A stretch of DNA of 64,000 nt from Ecdyonurus torrentis (taxonomy: Eukaryota > Arthropoda > Insecta > Ephemeroptera > Heptageniidae). A model generated the notes under the pieces. That model did no database searches. It was not told where the DNA came from and was given only the letters and a program-made list of their open reading frames with translations. A program made the translations under genes and the position numbers. Shown piece by piece: positions 56,448 to 64,000 of the stretch (positions within the stretch are counted from its first letter, which is position 1; each line of letters opens with the position of its first letter). The DNA lies in assembly GCA_949318235.1 (NCBI GenBank), contig OX439136.1, positions 14,391,890-14,455,889 on the forward strand, in the 5' to 3' direction.

Positions 56448-59372
56448 TTATAAATTATCAAGAAAGAATTTTTTCATATTAAATTTCGTTTCATTTTTAT
56501 TTGCAAAACTTTTTAATTCTGATGGAATTTGATTCCATAATTTAGGAAGTAAAAATTTTTTTGTCCTTTCAGTGAATCTATTTACAATTTTTGGTACAAA
56601 TAAAGGATTGGTCACTGCTGTTCTGGTACTATAAATATGAGTTCTCGGTATACCATGAGAATTTTCAAAATAATTTTCACAAATAAAAGAACATTTAAAC
56701 ATTTCTTCTATTGGCAATATCTTAAAGTACTTAAAATATTCAAGATCACTTTTTAGCTTATTTCCTTTTTTTAAAATTTTTAATATTCTTATTTGCATTT
56801 TTTTCAATTCCCATAATTTACCTGATTTAGTACAACCATAAGATAATAAACCGTATAATATATGTGGATGTACAAAAGAAAAATATAATTGTCTCATCGT
56901 CTGTTCATTCACATATGATCTTACTGTTTTTAATTTAAAAATTGCAGATCTCAATTTATTTAACAGTTGCATAATATGCAAATCCCAATCAAATGTTTGA
57001 TCAATAATAGCTCCTAAGTAATTATAATTATTTACTTGTTCTACAAACTCACAATTACAATTTAAAGTAAAATTATGTAAACACTTATTAGTATGAGCTC
57101 TTAATTGAATATTTTGCATAGTATATGTATACTTATTAAAAATGTGCATAACTTTTGTTTTTTTCCTATTAATTAATATTTTCCTATCATGCGACCATTC
57201 CAAAACTGAATCAAAATCATTTTGTAACATTTTATTTGCAACTTCAAAGTTACTATGAGCCGCTATCATAAGTAAATCATCGGCAAACATTTTTGCTTTA
57301 CAATATTTTAGTAAATTAAAAATTTTGTTAACATAAATTATAAAGAATTTAGCACTTAAGACCCCTCCTTGTATTATACCGCATTTTATTATTTTAATTT
57401 CACTTACAATATTTTTAATTTTGACAGCAACTTGTCTATTTTTTATAATATTCGCAATTAACATTAATGTTGGTCCTCGTATTCCAATTTCTTCTAAATC
57501 TTTTAACAATAAGTCATGGTCTATAGTGTCAAATGCTTTGGAATAATCAACAAATAAACAAAGAACATGATGCCCTTTTTCTAATTCTTCATTTATAAAA
57601 TTGGAAACATCATATAGACATTTTGCTGTACCCTTTTTTTTTTGATAGGCATATTGATTTTTATTTATAATATTGAATTCTTCTAAATAATCAGACAATA
57701 ATAATTCAATATGTTTTTGTATAAATTTATCAACAAAAGCAGATACAGCAACTGGTCTAAAATTATTATATAGTTTATGATCCCCACCTTTATAAATTGG
57801 CCTTATCAATGATAATTTTAGATTATCAGGATATACTGAGCTTTCAATACACATATTTGTTAATCTTATTAAATATTGAATTAATGATTCGCCACCAAAT
57901 AAAATATCCTGAACACCTATATTATCATGACCTGGTCCTTTTTTCTTACTTAATAAATTAATAATATAAACTGCTCGTTTCTCATTTAATTTTGGTAGAT
58001 ACATTGATTGTAAATTACTATTAAATTTAAGCGAATTTTCACTTAATATTAAATTACAATTAATCTTTACATCTTCAATTGAATTTACAAAATGATTTAC
58101 AAAATTATTAGCAATATCTTTGATAGAACTTACATCAGACATATATTTAATAATAATATTATCAATATTAAGATTTTCTTTCCCTAATATTTGATTAATA
58201 AAACACCAAGATTTTCTTATATCACCAGCAATTTCAACAAATTTAGAATGATAATAATTATTTTTTTCTTTATTTATTAAAAAATTTATTTTGTTTCTTA
58301 ATTTTTTATATCTAATTCTATATTCAGGCATATGTAATGAGTTTTTAAATTTTTGAAAATATTTGTCTCTATCTTTCATAAGAAATTTTATTTCATCAGT
58401 ACACCACACATTATTTAATCTTCTATTCTTGCTATTTAATAATTTTTCACTTTCACATTTATCACTTATATTTCGAAAAACTGTTACAATATGATTATAT
58501 AATTCATTTGGACAATTAATATTATTACATATACTCCAATCATAATTACAAATCATATTTCTGAATTTTTTTAAATTTTTAATTTTTACTTTTTCATTAC
58601 AATTATTATTAATTAAATTAGTACTCAATATACAACCAGTCATATAATGATCGGTGATTTTACTTTTAATTATAAAACTATTATCAATTTCAAACAAATT
58701 ATTTAATTTAACAAAAATATGATCAATACAAGTAGCTGAATAATTTCCTAGTATTGTACATTCCTCCCTTGTAACATCATTAACAATTTTTAGATAACCA
58801 TATTTTGCCATTTTATTTTCATATTTTTGTACAATATTATCATTTTGATCTAACAAATTTAAATTTATATCACCTAAAATCACACAATTACTTTCATTAT
58901 TTTTTAAAATACACTCTTTTAATTCTTTTATGAATAAAAGTTTGTTAGAACCTGGAGGTCTATAAATATTATACAGCATTAAATTATTATTCAACTTTAG
59001 ACTTAAAACCTCCGCATTAATAAATTTTATATCAATAATTTTAGCATCAAATTTCTTATTTACAAACACTAAAACACCACCACCTTTATTTTCTTCTCTA
59101 CTTTTTACAAATTTATCAAAATTAATTAAATTATAAACCTTTATTTCATGATCAAAAATATAAATTTCAGTCAACACAATAATATCAATATTCTCAACAT
59201 TTTTATTAACATAAGCTAAAAAATTATTAAAATTTTTTCTTATAGAACGTATGTTTTGATGAACAATAATAACATTATTATTTTTCTTTTTCTTATCAAT
59301 AAAAATATCATTTAAATCATTTTTTACTTCACAATTTACATAATCAAAATTAAAATTTAGGGACTCTTCCAT
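56448..59372 (-). CDS. Non-LTR retrotransposon ORF2: AP endonuclease and reverse transcriptase
   Basis: This replication protein of a LINE-type element nicks target DNA and copies the element RNA at the nick. The frame is open for 974 codons from ATG at 59372 (four more codons are open upstream without ATG). An N-terminal endonuclease/exonuclease/phosphatase domain lies in about residues 35-245, with VHQNIRSIR, IVLTEI, YNIYRPPGSN, LGDINLNLL and the terminal SATCIDHIFV/TDHY motifs. A reverse-transcriptase domain follows at about residues 500-760, with FVDYSKAFDTIDHDLL, IQGGVLSAKFFIIYVN and the catalytic MFADDLLMI. The layout fits the CR1/Jockey group; I cannot fix the clade. The usual PQGS motif reads IQGG. 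No stop or frameshift is visible, so the copy is young. Its codon use is extremely AT-rich. It lies antisense in the last visible Dscam2 intron, 37 nt after the ORF1 stop. Confidence 0.9.
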   Translation of the reverse strand: MEESLNFNFDYVNCEVKNDLNDIFIDKKKKNNNVIIVHQNIRSIRKNFNNFLAYVNKNVENIDIIVLTEIYIFDHEIKVYNLINFDKFVKSREENKGGGVLVFVNKKFDAKIIDIKFINAEVLSLKLNNNLMLYNIYRPPGSNKLLFIKELKECILKNNESNCVILGDINLNLLDQNDNIVQKYENKMAKYGYLKIVNDVTREECTILGNYSATCIDHIFVKLNNLFEIDNSFIIKSKITDHYMTGCILSTNLINNNCNEKVKIKNLKKFRNMICNYDWSICNNINCPNELYNHIVTVFRNISDKCESEKLLNSKNRRLNNVWCTDEIKFLMKDRDKYFQKFKNSLHMPEYRIRYKKLRNKINFLINKEKNNYYHSKFVEIAGDIRKSWCFINQILGKENLNIDNIIIKYMSDVSSIKDIANNFVNHFVNSIEDVKINCNLILSENSLKFNSNLQSMYLPKLNEKRAVYIINLLSKKKGPGHDNIGVQDILFGGESLIQYLIRLTNMCIESSVYPDNLKLSLIRPIYKGGDHKLYNNFRPVAVSAFVDKFIQKHIELLLSDYLEEFNIINKNQYAYQKKKGTAKCLYDVSNFINEELEKGHHVLCLFVDYSKAFDTIDHDLLLKDLEEIGIRGPTLMLIANIIKNRQVAVKIKNIVSEIKIIKCGIIQGGVLSAKFFIIYVNKIFNLLKYCKAKMFADDLLMIAAHSNFEVANKMLQNDFDSVLEWSHDRKILINRKKTKVMHIFNKYTYTMQNIQLRAHTNKCLHNFTLNCNCEFVEQVNNYNYLGAIIDQTFDWDLHIMQLLNKLRSAIFKLKTVRSYVNEQTMRQLYFSFVHPHILYGLLSYGCTKSGKLWELKKMQIRILKILKKGNKLKSDLEYFKYFKILPIEEMFKCSFICENYFENSHGIPRTHIYSTRTAVTNPLFVPKIVNRFTERTKKFLLPKLWNQIPSELKSFANKNETKFNMKKFFLDNL

Positions 59373-59409
59373 ATAAAAAAACAAAATTAAACTAACATTT
59401 CAATTCACA

Positions 59410-60159
59410 TTAGAATGGAACTCCTGGCATACGTCGATCAAAATCATCATCACATTTTATTCTTATAGTACCTGTATCTTCAGTTTTCTTTGCCAATATT
59501 TTTCCATCCTTGACCCACACAAACTTCCAACCTCTAACTTTAGCAGCTGTGCGAGTTTTGTAGAATAATCTTTTCAATTCTGGAGTCAGATGTTCACAAA
59601 CAAATAACTTGTCTTCCTTTGCATTACCTTGAACTTTGCCTATTGTAAGATTACGTGTTTTACTTCTGTCAAGCCACACTCTCCTCGCCTCAGTTGATTT
59701 GAACTTGACCACAACAATAGGTGGTATGCCTTGTTTACGTACATTCTTTGGGTTAGCATACACGCGATAACAGTCTTCAACTGATTGTGCAGCAGAAGGA
59801 GCGCCAATAACTTTGGCCACACTCTCTATCACATCATGCGTGTTCTCTCCCGTAGTCACTGGCATTCCATGAATTTCAATGTTCATAGACAATCTCTCTT
59901 GCTCAAGTTCTTGCACTCTAACATTTAGTTCAGATACTTCATTATCCTTCTTAATCACTTTTTCTTTTAGTTCATTAATTTCATTACTCATTTTTTTAAA
60001 TAATTTATCTTGATTATCAAATCTCTCCAGTAAATCATCATATTTCTTTGACAAAAAATCGGTGCTTTCTTTTAAATCTTTGATTACAGAGGTATCTTGT
60101 TCAATCTTATCTACTTTATCAAGTCTTTTATCTACTTTATGTGATAATGTGAATTCATC
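59410..60159 (-). CDS. Non-LTR retrotransposon ORF1 with coiled coil and FP-type C-terminal domain, 5' end missing
   Basis: This is the probable RNA-binding chaperone protein of the same element. The frame is open for 249 codons, directly after an in-frame TAA at 60160-60162, but has no ATG until about residue 57 (59991). An ATG-started product would be only 193 residues and would lose part of the N-terminal coiled coil (rich in Glu, Lys, Leu and Asp up to VQELEQERLS). After this come MNIEIHGMPV, a YRV segment, PIVVVKF and a C-terminal block with FVCEHLTPELK, GWKFVWVKDGKILAKK and TIRI. That block resembles the baculovirus FP-protein C-terminal domain often found in insect LINE ORF1s. Either the element was 5' truncated near 60160 or the start was mutated. 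The base composition is much less AT-biased than in ORF2. Confidence 0.8.
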   Translation of the reverse strand, partial: DEFTLSHKVDKRLDKVDKIEQDTSVIKDLKESTDFLSKKYDDLLERFDNQDKLFKKMSNEINELKEKVIKKDNEVSELNVRVQELEQERLSMNIEIHGMPVTTGENTHDVIESVAKVIGAPSAAQSVEDCYRVYANPKNVRKQGIPPIVVVKFKSTEARRVWLDRSKTRNLTIGKVQGNAKEDKLFVCEHLTPELKRLFYKTRTAAKVRGWKFVWVKDGKILAKKTEDTGTIRIKCDDDFDRRMPGVPF

Positions 60160-60162
60160 TTA

Positions 60163-62887
<2,725 letters not shown>

Positions 62888-63124
62888 TCAAGGTCCATAT
62901 AATAAAGAGGTTGAGCGCAGCACAAAACTAGCGCATTTGATTTCATTTTGCAATGGATTGTACTTGGTTCTAAGCCAATACGATGCCGTTCACCAGCTAC
63001 GTCACTGAAAAGGTGAACAAAATTTCAAGTGGTGATATGACGTCTTTGGTGAATTCTTTTCAGTTGTGCGACCTTAGCCAAAGCTTTTCCCGGAGCAACT
63101 AATCTCTTTTATATGGACCTTGAT
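62888..63124. mobile_element. TIR element family J
   Basis: ATCAAGGTCCATATAATAAA at the left and ATATGGACCTTGAT at the right are inverted repeats, about 237 bp apart. The interior is GC-richer than its surroundings. The flanks (ATTTTACCATGCAAATTCAG on the left, AGCGCGAGATTTTGAATGGT on the right) look like the two halves of a family K element, so J may be inserted in K. Single copy here. Confidence 0.65.
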
Positions 63125-64000
63125 ACAGAATAACATTTCAAACCCTTCAAACTAAGCGCGAGATTTTGAATGGTGACTGATATATATTATCATTACTGAT
63201 AGGCCTCAATAGCAATAAACTTTTTAAACCATCAGTTAGTAAAAAAGAAAAAAAATGTGGTTGAAAATTTCCAATGGATACTTTAAATTTGGCTTATTAA
63301 TATCCAAACAATGGCTTAGAGTTTAAGTGCCGTATATCCACACTCCACACACACACACACACACACACACAAATAAATAATAAAAAAAATGAGATATTTA
63401 GCTCTATATAAAGACGATATAAAGTTGAAAATTGCATCAAATTTTGCTTTGGGCATACGACACTTAAACTCTAAGCTGACGAAATAGTTAGAACTTAGAA
63501 TTAACTCATTCGTCTCAAAATCAAAGATAAGAATTATTGGGATTTAGTATTATGATATTCTGTAAGTATTAAATACAAAAATTATTTTTGTTTTACATAA
63601 AGCTGATTTATAATGTTTATACAATAAAAATACCAAGATATAACTATTTTCGTGCCATTAATAAATACTAGCAACTTTTTTTCTATATACCGTACACGAC
63701 ACATTTTAAATATATTTATTTCTTCTATAATCCAACAAACATGCAAAATTCTAACAAAAATAAAATTTACGATCTATACATATATTTTATTAGTATTTTT
63801 TCTTTTATTTTTTAGAGTAATTTTACAAAAACATGCAAAAGTTACATACATCATTTTTTTTAACTATAATTTTAATAAAAAAAAAAAATAATAATAATAC
63901 AGACTCTATATTCTTCTTGTTTAATATAGCTTTTAGAATATCAATATTTAACTATATGTATACATATATGAGTCTATCTTTTATAAAAATGTTAATGTTA
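63125..64000. other. AT-rich, no gene; (AC)n at 63347-63371
   Basis: Right half of a possible K element at 63150-63180, then an AC microsatellite and AT-rich sequence to the window end. Confidence 0.6.

Larger units (their letters stand above)
56131..60162 (-). mobile_element. 5'-truncated CR1/Jockey-group non-LTR retrotransposon
   Basis: On the minus strand the order is ORF1, ORF2, a ~310 bp 3' UTR, then a poly-A tail that appears on the plus strand as about 30 T at 56131-56161. A second T-run at 56321-56353 lies inside the 3' UTR. The 5' boundary is placed where ORF1 loses its frame; no clear target-site duplication was found by comparing the sequence beside the T-run with that beyond 60160. 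The element is inserted antisense in a Dscam2 intron. Confidence 0.85.

Overview
The window is animal nuclear DNA and very likely from an insect. It is strongly AT-rich and packed with dinucleotide microsatellites. Spliced exons with GT..AG borders encode immunoglobulin (Ig) domains of the Dscam2 type, and non-LTR and DNA transposons of arthropod character surround them. No bacterial, organellar or viral gene organisation is visible. I cannot name the species. The high AT content combined with GC-rich Dscam2 exons would suit, for example, a hymenopteran, but that is a guess.

Layout. 1-13.6 kb is gene-free and holds microsatellites and dispersed repeats: family D at 1.6 and 7.2 kb, a hAT-like MITE H1 at 5.5 kb, and hairpin MITE A1 at 8.4 kb. 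13.6-17.1 kb is one 3.5 kb foldback element whose arms are two head-to-head arrays of a ~129 bp repeat. 17.5-20.3 kb holds a nested MITE pair (H2 inside C1) and a second foldback. 23.17-24.93 kb is a non-autonomous hAT element with a perfect 8 bp target duplication, itself carrying two MITEs. 25-29.3 kb is MITE-rich (A3, B1, I1, I2, K2).

29.57-48.58 kb carries six consecutive exons of one plus-strand gene, best matched to Dscam2, a homophilic neuronal adhesion receptor. They are joined here by splice phase and encode Ig1 to the first half of Ig5. The signal-peptide exon lies upstream of the first exon found, and the rest of the protein (remaining Ig domains, FNIII domains, membrane segment) lies downstream of the window. 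Introns are up to about 7 kb and full of mobile elements. The intron after the last exon is at least 15.4 kb and contains an antisense non-LTR retrotransposon at 56.13-60.16 kb. That element has an intact endonuclease/reverse-transcriptase ORF2 and an ORF1 that lacks its start.

Recurring theme. Three hairpin MITE families (A, B, L; seven insertions) sit at TTAA or TTAT target sites. Several unrelated families carry the 8-mer TGACGTCA, a CRE/ATF-type palindrome that is heavily over-represented here. The most unusual structures are the 3.5 kb foldback, the within-copy homogenised arms of family A, and the CRE/CCAAT/E-box content of the MITE loops.

Repeat family letters (A-N) are local labels made by comparing copies inside this window; no database was searched.
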